This document shows, piece by piece, positions 51,166 to 60,328 of a stretch of 64,000 nucleotides of DNA. The notes below the pieces were generated by a model. That model saw only the letters and a list, made by a program, of their open reading frames with translations. It ran no database searches and was not told where the DNA came from. A program made the translations under genes and the position numbers. This DNA is from DRTC01 sp964521025 (lineage in GTDB: Bacteria; Cloacimonadota; Cloacimonadia; Cloacimonadales; TCS61), in NCBI GenBank assembly GCA_964521025.1, contig CAZFPK010000004.1, positions 56,399-120,398 of the forward strand. The letters are read 5' to 3'. Each line of letters starts with the position of its first letter. The stretch's first letter is position 1.

Positions 51166-51477
51166 ATGGATAAAAAAACTGCTTTTAAAATAGCAAAGGA
51201 TTTCATCTCATTTCTAATAAAACAAAAAGGTCTTGAAGTTAAGAAAGCATATTTATTTGGCTCGTATGCCAAGAATCAATTTCATGAGGATAGTGATATC
51301 GATTTAGCCATTATTTTAAAACATTTAAGGGATGATTTTGATATGCATCTAAAATTATCTAGATTAAGAAGAAAATTCGATACCAGCATCGAACCGCATC
51401 CTTTCGATGAAAAAGACTTTGATGATACAAATCCCTTTGCCTACGAGATCATGAAAACCGGAATAAAAATTTTGTAA
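51166..51477 (+). CDS. MNT-type minimal nucleotidyltransferase (antitoxin side of a HEPN-MNT pair)
   Basis: The frame opens earlier within the HEPN gene, but the ATG at 51166, four bases after the HEPN stop, gives the normal family start: 103 residues, MDKKTAFKIAKDFISFLIKQ. The motif GS-x10-D-x-D is visible in 'FGSYAKNQFHEDSDIDLAI', the nucleotide- and metal-binding core of the MNT/KNTase fold. The C-terminal 'IEPHPFDEKDF...NPFAYEIMKTGIKI' is typical. It would AMPylate and silence the HEPN partner. It ends 17 bp before the fabG start, so the pair could be transcribed with the fab genes. Confidence 0.83.
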   Translation: MDKKTAFKIAKDFISFLIKQKGLEVKKAYLFGSYAKNQFHEDSDIDLAIILKHLRDDFDMHLKLSRLRRKFDTSIEPHPFDEKDFDDTNPFAYEIMKTGIKIL

Positions 51478-51494
51478 AATATGTGGAGAAAAAT

Positions 51495-52238
51495 ATGAAT
51501 AATTTCCAAGATAAAATCGCGATCATAACAGGTTCTGCGCGAGGGATCGGATTCGCCATCGCAGAATCTTTTGCAGAAAAAGGAGCGAAAGTCATAATCC
51601 TCGATCTATTCCAAAAAGATGTCGATGAAGCTGTGAAGAAGATCAAAGATAAAGATTTCCAGGCATTCGGTTATACGGCAAATGTTACGGATTCGGAAGC
51701 GATCGGGACTATCTTCAAAGAGATTATCAAAGAATTCGGAACGATCAATATTCTCATCAATAATGCAGGAATAACCAGAGACGGATTGCTTATGAAAATG
51801 AAAGAAGAGGATTGGGATGCGGTTATTAATGTGAACTTGAAAGGAACTTTCATCTGCACCCAGAAAGTCTGTCGTTATATGATGAAACAGCGCGCTGGAG
51901 TAATCCTCAATATTGCTTCGGTTATCGGGATCATGGGAAATGCCGGACAGGCAAATTACGCTGCATCCAAAGGCGGGATAATAGCATTGACCAAATCATC
52001 AGCAAGGGAATTCGCTTCCCGCAATATTCGCGTTAATGCCATTGCTCCCGGCTTCATCGAAACCGAAATGACTGCCCATCTCCCAAAAGAAGTTGTTGAC
52101 AGATATTTGCAAGCAATTCCTTTGCAACGCATGGGAAATCCCAAAAATGTAGCAGATCTATGTCTATTTTTAGCTTCCGACGAAGCTGATTATATAACCG
52201 GTCAAACTATCGATGTCGATGGCGGTTTGATCATGTAA
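51495..52238 (+). CDS. fabG: 3-oxoacyl-ACP reductase
   Basis: ATG at 51495 with GGAG seven bases upstream; a GTG four codons earlier lacks a ribosome site. A 247-residue SDR enzyme, the NADPH-dependent reduction step of fatty acid elongation. 'ITGSARGIGFAIAESF' is the TGxxxGIG cofactor site, 'NNAGIT' follows, and the catalytic set is Asn114, Ser142, Tyr155 and Lys159 ('YAASKGG'). 'ADYITGQTIDVDGGLIM' closes it as in FabG. Confidence 0.95.
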   Translation: MNNFQDKIAIITGSARGIGFAIAESFAEKGAKVIILDLFQKDVDEAVKKIKDKDFQAFGYTANVTDSEAIGTIFKEIIKEFGTINILINNAGITRDGLLMKMKEEDWDAVINVNLKGTFICTQKVCRYMMKQRAGVILNIASVIGIMGNAGQANYAASKGGIIALTKSSAREFASRNIRVNAIAPGFIETEMTAHLPKEVVDRYLQAIPLQRMGNPKNVADLCLFLASDEADYITGQTIDVDGGLIM

Positions 52239-52311
52239 TAACTATGATCTAACAAAATATATTTATTCGTTTTGTTAGTTCTATTCGATACAAAAAAACC
52301 AGGAGGAAATA

Positions 52312-52545
52312 ATGGATGTAGTAGCAAAAGTAAAAGAGATCATCGTGGAAGAACTCGGAGTAGATGAAAGTGAAGTTACGATGGAAGCAAGTTTCATCGA
52401 AGATCTGGGTGCGGATTCATTGGATACGGTCGAACTCATCATGAAATTCGAGGAAGAATTCGATATCGATATCGCTGATGAAGAAGCAGAAAAACTGAAA
52501 ACAGTAGGAAAAGCAATCGAATACCTGAAAGAAAAATTAGGGTAA
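52312..52545 (+). CDS. acpP: Acyl carrier protein
   Basis: A 77-residue acidic protein; the ATG follows AGGAGG. The phosphopantetheine attachment Ser36 lies in 'GADSLDTVELIM', the ACP signature. It carries growing acyl chains for the Fab enzymes encoded around it. A strong hairpin lies right after the stop. Confidence 0.97.
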   Translation: MDVVAKVKEIIVEELGVDESEVTMEASFIEDLGADSLDTVELIMKFEEEFDIDIADEEAEKLKTVGKAIEYLKEKLG

Positions 52546-52551
52546 GCGAGG

Positions 52552-52606
52552 ATTTTAGATGGTGGAGTTTTTATACTCGAACTCCGCCTTCTAAAATTAT
52601 TTTTTC
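52552..52606 (+). terminator. Rho-independent terminator after acpP
   Basis: A long stem ATTTTAGA-x-GG-x-GGAGTT...AACTCC-x-CC-x-TCTAAAAT (52552-52597) is followed by TATTTTTT. It would uncouple acpP expression from fabF. Confidence 0.7.
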
Positions 52607-52918
52607 TAATTACAGTTCATCTAAAATGCATTTTTTTGTCTTCATGAGTGAAGTCGAAGAATAAAATATATAAAGATGCTTCGATTCTGCTCAGCATGAC
52701 TGTCCTCCTCATTCCAACGCTCCTGCTTTGGAATTCCGGTTCCTTCTCGTTCCAATGCTCCTGCCTTGGAATGCCGGAGCGGACGCTCCAGCGTCGAACA
52801 GGGAAAAAGAAAAAATATAGTTCAGCAAAAGTGTTCCTACGCAGGAGCGCAGGAACAAGTTCTCGACCGTAAGAACTAGTTCAAAATCAAATAAAATAAT
52901 GTCAAAAAGAGGTATATT
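52607..52918. repeat. Repeat-filled gap between acpP and fabF
   Basis: No gene is supported. It holds a short MITE-like element (52637-52702, TGTCTTCATGAG...CAGCATGACTG) and a run of GCTCC-type repeats: CCAACGCTCCTGCTTTGG, CCAATGCTCCTGCCTTGG, GGACGCTCCAGCGTC, CCTACGCAGGAGCGCAGG (52706-52860), plus GTTCTCGACCGTAAGAAC. fabF has its own ribosome site (AAAGAGG). Confidence 0.55.
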
Positions 52919-54163
52919 ATGAAAAGAAGAGTTGTTATTACCGGTTTAGGTACGATCAATCCGGTCGGTCATAATATTGCTGAAACCTGGGAAAACCTGG
53001 TTGCCGGAAATACCGGGATCGACAGGATCTCGAAGTTTGAAATAACCGACGAATATGCAGCACAGATCGCAGCAGAAGTAAAGAACTATGATGCGAAAGA
53101 GCATTTTGACCGCAAAAGGATCAAGAAATTGGATCCCTGCACCCAATTTGCTCTAATTGCGGCAAAAGAAGCCATCATCGATTCGAGCCTGGATAATCAT
53201 GGATATGATCCGGAAAAAACCGGAGCGATCATGGGCTCCGGAATTGGAGGGATGTTTACTTTTGAAAATGAAGCAGGAAAATTCTTTGAAAAAGGACCAA
53301 AAAGAGTCAGCCCGTTCTTTGTTCCAAAAATGATCGTGAATATTGCTGCCGCAGAAATTGCTATCGAGTATAATTGTAAAGCCGTCAATTTTACAGTAGT
53401 TTCTGCTTGTGCGTCTGCTAACCATGCTTTGGGAACTGCTTTCCGCACGATCCAGTACGGAGATGCGGACATCATCATTTCCGGCGGAGCAGAAGCTGCC
53501 GTAACTCCGCTGACAGTTGCCGGTTTCAGTTCGATGAAAGCTCTCAGCACGAGAAATGATGAACCGCAAAAAGCATGTCGTCCTTTTGATAAAGAACGGG
53601 ACGGATTTATCATGGCGGAAGGTGCAGGCATTTTGATCTTGGAGGAGCTGGAACATGCTCTTAAACGGAATGCTAAAATATATGCGGAAGTGATCGGTTT
53701 TGGAGCATCCTGCGATGCTTTCCATATTACTGCTCCGGCAGAAAAAGGAGAAGGCGGAGCTCGAGCTGCTGTTTCTGCTCTGAAAGATGCTGCTATCAAA
53801 CCGGAAGAAGTCGATTATATAAATGCGCACGGAACTTCGACTCCGCTTAATGACAAGAACGAAACTGCGATGTACAAGACTGTTTTCGGAGATCATGCCT
53901 ACAACTTGAAGATCAATTCCACGAAATCCATGGTTGGACATTTACTCGGAGCAGCGGCTGGAGTCGAAGCCATCGCCTGTTGTAAAACCATTGAAACGGG
54001 TCAGATCCATCCGACTCTGAACCATGAAGTTCCGGATCCGGAATGCGATCTCGATTATGTTCCTAATAAAGCGATCACTCAAAATGTAAATGTTGCTTTG
54101 AGTAATTCACTCGGTTTTGGCGGACATAACGGAGTTGTCATTTTTAGAAAATACAATAAATAG
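52919..54163 (+). CDS. fabF: 3-oxoacyl-ACP synthase II
   Basis: A 414-residue protein of normal length. It elongates acyl-ACP with malonyl-ACP. Catalytic Cys164 ('VVSACASANHA'), then His in 'INAHGTSTPLND' and His in 'KSMVGHLLGAAAGVEA' complete the KAS I/II triad. 'LSNSLGFGGHNGVVIFRKY' is the standard C-terminus. A hairpin with T-tract follows directly. Confidence 0.95.
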   Translation: MKRRVVITGLGTINPVGHNIAETWENLVAGNTGIDRISKFEITDEYAAQIAAEVKNYDAKEHFDRKRIKKLDPCTQFALIAAKEAIIDSSLDNHGYDPEKTGAIMGSGIGGMFTFENEAGKFFEKGPKRVSPFFVPKMIVNIAAAEIAIEYNCKAVNFTVVSACASANHALGTAFRTIQYGDADIIISGGAEAAVTPLTVAGFSSMKALSTRNDEPQKACRPFDKERDGFIMAEGAGILILEELEHALKRNAKIYAEVIGFGASCDAFHITAPAEKGEGGARAAVSALKDAAIKPEEVDYINAHGTSTPLNDKNETAMYKTVFGDHAYNLKINSTKSMVGHLLGAAAGVEAIACCKTIETGQIHPTLNHEVPDPECDLDYVPNKAITQNVNVALSNSLGFGGHNGVVIFRKYNK

Positions 54164-54193
54164 GGCGATAAATTCGCCCTTTTCTTTTTTTTT
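54162..54193 (+). terminator. Rho-independent terminator between fabF and rnc
   Basis: AGGGCGA-TAAAT-TCGCCCT stem directly after the fabF stop, followed by TTTTCTTTTTTTTT (54180-54193). The predicted rnc start codon comes only a few bases later. Confidence 0.75.
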
Positions 54194-54196
54194 GCT

Positions 54197-54934
54197 TTGA
54201 AAAAAATAATCAAAAATTTACTCTCTCAATTCTCTCATAAAACTGCGGAAATCCCTTTCAGGGAAGAACTTCAAAAAAAAATAAATTACAAATTCTCATC
54301 ATCCGACCTTTTAAAAGCCGCTCTCACACATACTTCTCTGGATGCGTTCGATGCTCCGAGTTCTCCCTTCGAGCGTATGGAATTTTTAGGTGATTCCATC
54401 CTGGGTTTGATCGTGGCGGAAGAGCTGTTCATCAAATATCCGAATTCCCCGGAAGGAAAACTTTCCAAAATAAAATCAAAGGTTGTTTCGCGGAAATTCT
54501 TGGCTAAAAAAGCAAAAGAGATCGATCTGGGAAATTATATTTTATTAAGTTCCGAAGCGATCCAGGATGGTGGGAAAAAACTACCTTCAATTTTGTCGGA
54601 TGCGATGGAATCCCTGATCTGTGCGATCTACCTCGACGGAGACATCGAATCTGCCGGAAAATTCATTAAAGATTTTATCCTTCATAATTTTGAAAAATTC
54701 ATCAAAAGCGATGAGATGACCAATTATAAAAGCATTTTGCAGGAATTTACTCAATCGAAATTTCAAAAAATCCCGGTTTACAAAATAATCAGTGAAAAAG
54801 GTCCCGACCATCATAAAATCTTCACCATCAATGTTTTTATAGATAATAAATTGTATGGAAAAGGAAGAGGAAAGAACAAAAAAGATGCTCAACAAAACGC
54901 AGCCAAAGAAGCCTGTTCCAAATTGAAAATATAA
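54197..54934 (+). CDS. rnc: Ribonuclease III
   Basis: A 245-residue protein cutting double-stranded RNA (rRNA processing). The signature 'ERMEFLGDSILGL' supplies Glu62 and Asp66; 'KLPSILSDAMESLICAIYLDGD' supplies the second metal-binding Asp/Glu pair. The dsRNA-binding domain starts at ~residue 175 ('NYKSILQEFTQSKFQKIPVYKII...KKDAQQNAAKEACSKL'). The TTG start at 54197 has no Shine-Dalgarno site and lies right behind the fabF terminator, so start and expression mode are uncertain. The fabF-rnc order is common in bacteria. Confidence 0.9.
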   Translation: MKKIIKNLLSQFSHKTAEIPFREELQKKINYKFSSSDLLKAALTHTSLDAFDAPSSPFERMEFLGDSILGLIVAEELFIKYPNSPEGKLSKIKSKVVSRKFLAKKAKEIDLGNYILLSSEAIQDGGKKLPSILSDAMESLICAIYLDGDIESAGKFIKDFILHNFEKFIKSDEMTNYKSILQEFTQSKFQKIPVYKIISEKGPDHHKIFTINVFIDNKLYGKGRGKNKKDAQQNAAKEACSKLKI

Positions 54935-55179
54935 TTGTGTCCAGATCGTTTCCAATCGGGAATTAAAAATACTATAATATGGAAATAATATTTTTGAGTC
55001 GCAAATAAATGAATCTATGTTTTCAAAATTTTGTCTTATTTTCCTTTTCTGACTCATCCCCTGATCCTTTCTCTTAAAAAGAGAAGGGGAAACGGAAGTC
55101 TTCCCTCTCTTTGAAGAGAGGGACCGAGGGTGAGTTAGAAATTAAGTTATGTAGAATCCTTTAAGGGGAAAACAAAGGA
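54935..55179. repeat. Gap with CTCATCCCCTG...GAGGGTGAG dispersed repeat
   Basis: No gene. 55052-55136 holds nested palindromes (TTTCTCTTAAAAAGAGAA, CCCTCTCTTTGAAGAGAGGG) framed by CTCATCCC and GGGTGAG. It is related to the CTCACCCCAG...GGAGAGGG element at 5975-6015. Confidence 0.5.
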
Positions 55180-56178
55180 GTGAGGAGTAAAATCAAGATT
55201 CTCCCTGTTTTCATTCCACATCTCGGTTGTACTTTCGCATGTATTTATTGCGATCAACAAGCCATCACAAAAAGCGTAATACCCGCACCTTCAAAAATTG
55301 GATCCGATATTCTGAAGTTTTGCAAATTCAATCAAGGTAAAGAGAAAGAAATCGCTTTTTACAGCGGAACTTTCACAAATCTTACCAGACGAGAGCAGCA
55401 AAAATACTTAGATCTGGTGCAGCCATTTTTAGATAAAAAAACAAGTATCAGGATTTCGACCCGACCCGACTCCATCGGTATGAATATCCTTTTATTCTGC
55501 AGGAAAAACGGAGTGCAGACGATCGAACTCGGAATCCAGAGTTTTTCCGATCGGGTACTTCGTTCATCAAAAAGAAATTATAATTCTCAAATTGCAATTT
55601 CTACGTGCAAATTGATCAAAAAATTTGATTTCAACCTTGGTATCCAGTTAATGCCGGGACTTCCCGGTTTTTCCAAAAAATCACTTCAAAATACGATATC
55701 AGAGACAATTAAACTCCAACCGGAATTTGTCAGGATCTATCCAACCATTGTTCTAAAAAATACGATCCTCGAGAAATGGTTTCTGGAAAAAAAATATATT
55801 CCGCTGAAAATTGATGAAGCTGTCCAGGTCGTTTCCGAAATGATCAGAAGATTTGAAGAAGAAAAAATCAAAGTCATCAAAATTGGATTGCAGTCGGATA
55901 TTGAAGAGAAAAATGTTGTTTCAGGTCCGTATCATCAGTGTTTTGGAGAACTCGTGAGAATAAAAATAATGGCGGAAAAGATCATCGCAAAATTTGAGAG
56001 AAATCGAACCTTGATCATTTCTCCTGCTGACATTTCCCTTTTTAAAGGATTCGGCCAAAAGATGTTAAATGAACTGAAGCAAAAACTTCCGTTGGAGAAA
56101 ATCCCGATTAGAGTTGACCATAAAATGATTAAAAACAAATTTGCATTTAGAGATGTTGAAGTGGAGAAATGGTGGTAA
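55180..56178 (+). CDS. Radical SAM protein of the Elp3-like group
   Basis: A 332-residue protein with a GTG start; AAGGGG lies 12 bases upstream. The iron-sulphur motif 'GCTFACIYCDQ' (CxxxCxxC) is followed by 'FYSGTFTNL', 'STRPDSIGMN' and 'ELGIQSFSDRVL'. 'GIQLMPGLPGFSKKS' then follows. These are the marks of the Elp3/HemN-like radical SAM barrel. No acetyltransferase domain is present, so it is not full Elp3. Genes like this follow rnc in other bacteria, often before smc. The substrate is unknown; tRNA or metabolite modification are both possible. Confidence 0.85.
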   Translation: MRSKIKILPVFIPHLGCTFACIYCDQQAITKSVIPAPSKIGSDILKFCKFNQGKEKEIAFYSGTFTNLTRREQQKYLDLVQPFLDKKTSIRISTRPDSIGMNILLFCRKNGVQTIELGIQSFSDRVLRSSKRNYNSQIAISTCKLIKKFDFNLGIQLMPGLPGFSKKSLQNTISETIKLQPEFVRIYPTIVLKNTILEKWFLEKKYIPLKIDEAVQVVSEMIRRFEEEKIKVIKIGLQSDIEEKNVVSGPYHQCFGELVRIKIMAEKIIAKFERNRTLIISPADISLFKGFGQKMLNELKQKLPLEKIPIRVDHKMIKNKFAFRDVEVEKWW

Positions 56179-56179
56179 A

Positions 56180-56303
56180 GTAACGCATCCGGCAGCAGCC
56201 GGATTGAGAAAGTAACTCAAACAGTCATGTTTGTAAAACCGAACTTATTCGGTTATATTCGAGTAAAATAAAGGCTCGGAACAAGTTCCGAACTACAAAA
56301 AAA
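56180..56303. repeat. REP-like palindromes before the membrane vWA gene
   Basis: GTAACGCATCCGGCAGCAGC with the complementary CCGGAT and a second GTAAC (56180-56216); AACCGAACTTATTCGGTT (~56237-56254); TCGGAACAAGTTCCGAACTAC-type element (56275-56296). Three different subfamilies lie in 120 bp. Confidence 0.6.
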
Positions 56304-58304
56304 ATGATCATAATCCCGATAATAATCGCAGTCATAATCATCTTCTTTTTTTACAGGAAAACCATACCCGAACTCGATAACAAAAGCCGGTATTTACTTT
56401 TTTCTTTAAGAGTAATCGCGATCATCTCCGTTCTCATCCTGCTCTTTAATCCAATATATTATTACATCAAAAACCTGGTGATCAAACCGGAAATTCTGAT
56501 CTTATCCGATATTTCAGCGAGTATGGAGCAGGAACAGAACAGTATTTCCAAAACAGGAGCTTTGCAGCAATTCAAAGAAGTAATGAAAAAAAAATCATCC
56601 GCTAAAAATTATAAAATATTGGATTTCAAGTTTGCTTCCGGTTTGAACGGCTCTCGATCATCCACCGATCTTTCACGCACTTTATCCGAGATTTCTGCAA
56701 AACACGAGCTTTCGCATGTAAAGAATATCCTGCTTTTTTCCGATGGCTGGTTCAAGGATGAGAATTTGAATATCCTGGAAAATATCGATATCCCGGTTTA
56801 TACATTTTCTCCTGAATTTAAAACTATCGATTTTGACCTGCAGATTTCTCGTCTGAAATATAATAAAACAACTTATACAGAAGAGATCACACCGCTGCAG
56901 GTCGATGTAAGTTCGGAAAATTATGAGGGAAAAGCCCGATTGAGCCTGGAAATCGATACTCGAAAAATCCAAACTGAGGAAATAGATTTTAGTTCGGGAA
57001 ATTATCAACAGATATTTTTTGAACATAATTTCCAAAAAACGGGATTGATCCCTTTTGAAGTAATTATTTTACCCGATTCCACCGGAGAGATCGATACGGA
57101 AAACAACCGTTTTCCGGCAGCAATTCAAGTTCTGGATAAACGCTCTAAAATCCTGGTTATTTCCGATAAACTCAATTGGGATGCAAAATTCATCATCGAT
57201 ACAATCCAAAAAAATCCTCGCTGGGATGCTGAATTTCTTTTAAAAGACAAAATCTTAAAAAAGGGGAAAACACGAGTAAGTTTACAGGACAGGATCGAAA
57301 GTGTTAAGGTTTTGATCCTGGTAAACTCTCACAATTTGAATTTCAATAACCAAGAGATCGAGATCATAAAAAGTTACACTAAAAACGGAGGAGGTCTTTT
57401 CCTGCAGGGAAATCTCATCTCGAAATTAGAAGAATTATTTCCTGCAAAGAAATCCAATATTCGCAAACCATTCAGTTCAAATTTTTATTTCACCAAAGAA
57501 AGTGAACAATACAAGTCTTTTCATTTTGAGGATCAAGATGCTGCGGATAATATTCCACCTGTCGATTATTATTATGTCGAGCCGAAATTGCAGGCAAAAG
57601 TGCTGGCAAAGGTCGAGAACGAAGAACAATCTCCGGCAATATTATTCCAGGAATACGAAGATGGTAAGATCCTCTATTTTGCTTTTTCCAATCTCTGGAA
57701 ATGGCAGCTCTGGGATATGGATGAGAACTATACCGAATTCATCTCCGATCTCTGTTCCTGGCTCGGTCGGAGAAGTTCAGACAGGTTCGTTTCCTATATC
57801 GATAAAAATAGTTATTTTGCAGGAGAAAACATCAAATTCCGGTTGCATGCTTATGATGAGAAACTATCTCCAATGCGCGATCTGAATGCAAAATTGATCA
57901 TCAGGAACGCGGATAATAAGGTAGTCCTCGAAAAATACCTGATTGCCGGAGAAGATAGATATTTTCTGGAAATCGAATCTCCGGATGCGGGAAAATATTT
58001 ATACAAGATCAGTGATGAAAACAGCGGTCTGGAAACGGAAGGTGAATTCCTGGTTACTGCTGATAATCCGGAAAATAGAGATCGAGGTTTTAATATTCCC
58101 TTGCTTTCTTACATCGCTTTGAAAACCGGTGGGAAAGTGATCTCTGAAAAAGAGCTGGAAGAATTTGATCTCCAGAAAGCAATTATGAAGAATAAAGAAT
58201 TAAGGACAGAAATTCCTATCTACAAAAAATGGTTTATCATTGCCATTTTTCTGGTCAGTTTTTGCCTTGAACTCTATTTAAGGAAAAGATGGGGATTGCT
58301 ATAA
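56304..58304 (+). CDS. Membrane protein with von Willebrand-like and GATase-like domains
   Basis: A 666-residue protein with two N-terminal membrane helices ('IIIPIIIAVIIIFFF', 'VIAIISVLILLFNPIYYYI') and one at the C-terminus ('WFIIAIFLVSFCLELYL'), so most of it is extracytoplasmic. Residues ~75-165 look like a vWA domain with a MIDAS-like 'DISASMEQ' and 'LLFSDGWFKDENL'. Then come Ig/CARDB-like strands, and a GATase1-like segment ('ILVISDKLNWDAKFIIDTI...SYTKNGGGLFLQGNLIS', 'YFAFSNLWKWQLWDMDENY'). Similar large proteins in FCB and planctomycetes are linked to MoxR/BatA gene sets, none of which is here. Function unknown. Confidence 0.75.
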   Translation: MIIIPIIIAVIIIFFFYRKTIPELDNKSRYLLFSLRVIAIISVLILLFNPIYYYIKNLVIKPEILILSDISASMEQEQNSISKTGALQQFKEVMKKKSSAKNYKILDFKFASGLNGSRSSTDLSRTLSEISAKHELSHVKNILLFSDGWFKDENLNILENIDIPVYTFSPEFKTIDFDLQISRLKYNKTTYTEEITPLQVDVSSENYEGKARLSLEIDTRKIQTEEIDFSSGNYQQIFFEHNFQKTGLIPFEVIILPDSTGEIDTENNRFPAAIQVLDKRSKILVISDKLNWDAKFIIDTIQKNPRWDAEFLLKDKILKKGKTRVSLQDRIESVKVLILVNSHNLNFNNQEIEIIKSYTKNGGGLFLQGNLISKLEELFPAKKSNIRKPFSSNFYFTKESEQYKSFHFEDQDAADNIPPVDYYYVEPKLQAKVLAKVENEEQSPAILFQEYEDGKILYFAFSNLWKWQLWDMDENYTEFISDLCSWLGRRSSDRFVSYIDKNSYFAGENIKFRLHAYDEKLSPMRDLNAKLIIRNADNKVVLEKYLIAGEDRYFLEIESPDAGKYLYKISDENSGLETEGEFLVTADNPENRDRGFNIPLLSYIALKTGGKVISEKELEEFDLQKAIMKNKELRTEIPIYKKWFIIAIFLVSFCLELYLRKRWGLL

Positions 58305-58357
58305 GACAGCAACACCGAAGAATCGAAAGATAAATATTTTCTTTCGAGGAGAAGACA

Positions 58358-60328
58358 ATGGCTGATATAAGAGAACTTGAAAATAAACTTAATACTTTAA
58401 AAGGAGAGGAGAGACTGAAAATATTACCTGATATAGGTGATATTTTTTTAGATTCAAAGAAATATCATAAGGCAATCAAAAGTTATCTTGAAGCGGTGAA
58501 ACTGTTCAAAAAAAAAAATAACAAAAAAAGACTCTCTCCTTTATATATTAATATTGGAATTGCACATAATGATATCGGAAATTATGAGCAAGCCCGAAAT
58601 TTCTTTCAAAAGGCTTTAGTAGTAAATCAAGAGATCAACAATAAAAAAATCAGTGCTTTTGCTTATAATAACCTGGGTTTGGTTTTCATGAATTTAGGAA
58701 ATTATGATAAAGCCCTGGATTATTTTTTTAAAGCTTTGGTAATCTTTGATGAAGTAAAGAGTAAAATGGGTGTCGCCAAATCATATAACAATATTGGAAA
58801 TGTTTATTCTCATTTGAAGAATTACGAAAAAGCCCTGGAATTTGCACTCAAATCATTGGAAATAAAGCAGAAATTAGGAAATAAGGAAATGTTAGCAAAT
58901 TCCCTGCACAACACCGGACGGGCTTATAGTAATCTAAAAAAAAATAAAACAGCATTGAAGTATTACATGCAATCATTAAAGATCTTTGAAGAAATCGGGG
59001 AAAAAAGCGGAATGGCGAATTCGTTGAATAATATCGGTATTATTTTGGGAAAGCAATCAAAATTCAATGATGCAATTAAATATTATTTAAGATCATTGAA
59101 ACTGAAAGAAGATATCGGAGATAAGTTTGGTATAGCTAATACATCGAATAACATCGGAGATTCGTTTAGAGTACAATCAAAATATGACGAAGCTCTATTT
59201 TATCTCAGAAAAGGACTAAAACAAGCAATGGAAATTAATGCCATGGATTTAGTTAAAAGTAGTTATAAAAAATTTTCAGATTTATTTTCCAATCAACATG
59301 ATTATCAAAATGCATATAAATATTTCAAACAATATATCGAGATTAAAGACAAAATTTTCAATGAAGAAAGTACCAAGAAAATTGCAGAATTGCAGACTAA
59401 ATATGAAACGGAAAAAAAGGAAAGAGAAGCTGAAATCTATAAATTGAAAAATGTTGAGCTTCGGAAAAAGAACAAACAAATAACCAAACAAAAAGATCTT
59501 TTGCAGAAAGCAAAAAAAGAATTAAAAGAAATCAACAAAAATCTGGAAAAACGAGTTCAAGAAGAACTTCAAAAAAAAGAACAACAGCGACAACTCCTGA
59601 TCCAGAAATCAAAACTGGAATCTCTGGGAAAGTTATCGGCAGGAATCGCTCATGAGATCAATCAACCTCTGGGTGGAATTGCCATGGGAATTGATAATAT
59701 TATTCATAAAAACGAAACCAACACTCTTACTGATGATTATCTCAATCAAAAATGTCATACTTTATTTGAACATATTCGCAGGATTGAAAAGATCATCGAA
59801 CATATTCGTGTTTTCTCACGCGATCAGCAATCCACGCTCAAAGAAAGGATAAATGTAAATGAGACCATTGAAAATGCTTTATCGATGGTGCAAATCCAAT
59901 ATAAAAATCATAATATTGATATCATTCGGGAAATAAATAAACAACCGCTTTTTTGCCAGGGGAATAGATTTAAATTGGAGCAAGTCATCTTAAATCTATT
60001 ATCAAATGCGAAAGATGCTGTCGATTCCAAAGAACAAATAAATCTTGGGTATCTAAAGAAAATTTTTCTCAGATCTTATCAAAAAGATCATCAAAATATC
60101 ATTGAGATCGAAGATAATGGAATCGGGATTCCCGAAGAAAATCTGCATAGTATTTTCGATCCGTTTTTTACTTCCAAAGTTGCAGAACAAGGAACCGGAC
60201 TCGGACTTTCCATTTCTTACGGAATAATTAAAGAAATGAAAGGAAAAATAACTGCTGAAAGTAAACCCGGAGAATTTACGAAAATGAGGATTATCTTGCG
60301 AAATGACGAGATCGAAGTTAAAAAATAG
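58358..60328 (+). CDS. Soluble TPR-repeat sensor histidine kinase (third paralogue)
   Basis: A 656-residue cytoplasmic protein; the ATG follows GAGGAG. Eight TPR units ('YDKALDYFFKALVIFDEV', 'YEKALEFALKSLEIKQKL') take up residues 1-340. A coiled coil follows ('TEKKEREAEIYKLKNVELRKKNKQITKQK'). HisKA has His432 in 'GIAHEINQPLGGI'; the ATPase domain has 'NLLSNAKDAV', 'DNGIGI' and 'EQGTGLGLS'. It is less close to the kinases at 30042 and 32408 than they are to each other. No full-length response regulator lies next to it, only a degenerate receiver 540 bp downstream. Its leader and first codons recur at the window end (63891). Confidence 0.9.
   Translation: MADIRELENKLNTLKGEERLKILPDIGDIFLDSKKYHKAIKSYLEAVKLFKKKNNKKRLSPLYINIGIAHNDIGNYEQARNFFQKALVVNQEINNKKISAFAYNNLGLVFMNLGNYDKALDYFFKALVIFDEVKSKMGVAKSYNNIGNVYSHLKNYEKALEFALKSLEIKQKLGNKEMLANSLHNTGRAYSNLKKNKTALKYYMQSLKIFEEIGEKSGMANSLNNIGIILGKQSKFNDAIKYYLRSLKLKEDIGDKFGIANTSNNIGDSFRVQSKYDEALFYLRKGLKQAMEINAMDLVKSSYKKFSDLFSNQHDYQNAYKYFKQYIEIKDKIFNEESTKKIAELQTKYETEKKEREAEIYKLKNVELRKKNKQITKQKDLLQKAKKELKEINKNLEKRVQEELQKKEQQRQLLIQKSKLESLGKLSAGIAHEINQPLGGIAMGIDNIIHKNETNTLTDDYLNQKCHTLFEHIRRIEKIIEHIRVFSRDQQSTLKERINVNETIENALSMVQIQYKNHNIDIIREINKQPLFCQGNRFKLEQVILNLLSNAKDAVDSKEQINLGYLKKIFLRSYQKDHQNIIEIEDNGIGIPEENLHSIFDPFFTSKVAEQGTGLGLSISYGIIKEMKGKITAESKPGEFTKMRIILRNDEIEVKK

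Noticed and set aside
53153..53941. Minus-strand open frames of up to 262 codons opposite fabF
   Set aside because: Antisense to fabF with Ser/Phe/Arg-rich shadow composition; fabF has full catalytic motifs on the plus strand.
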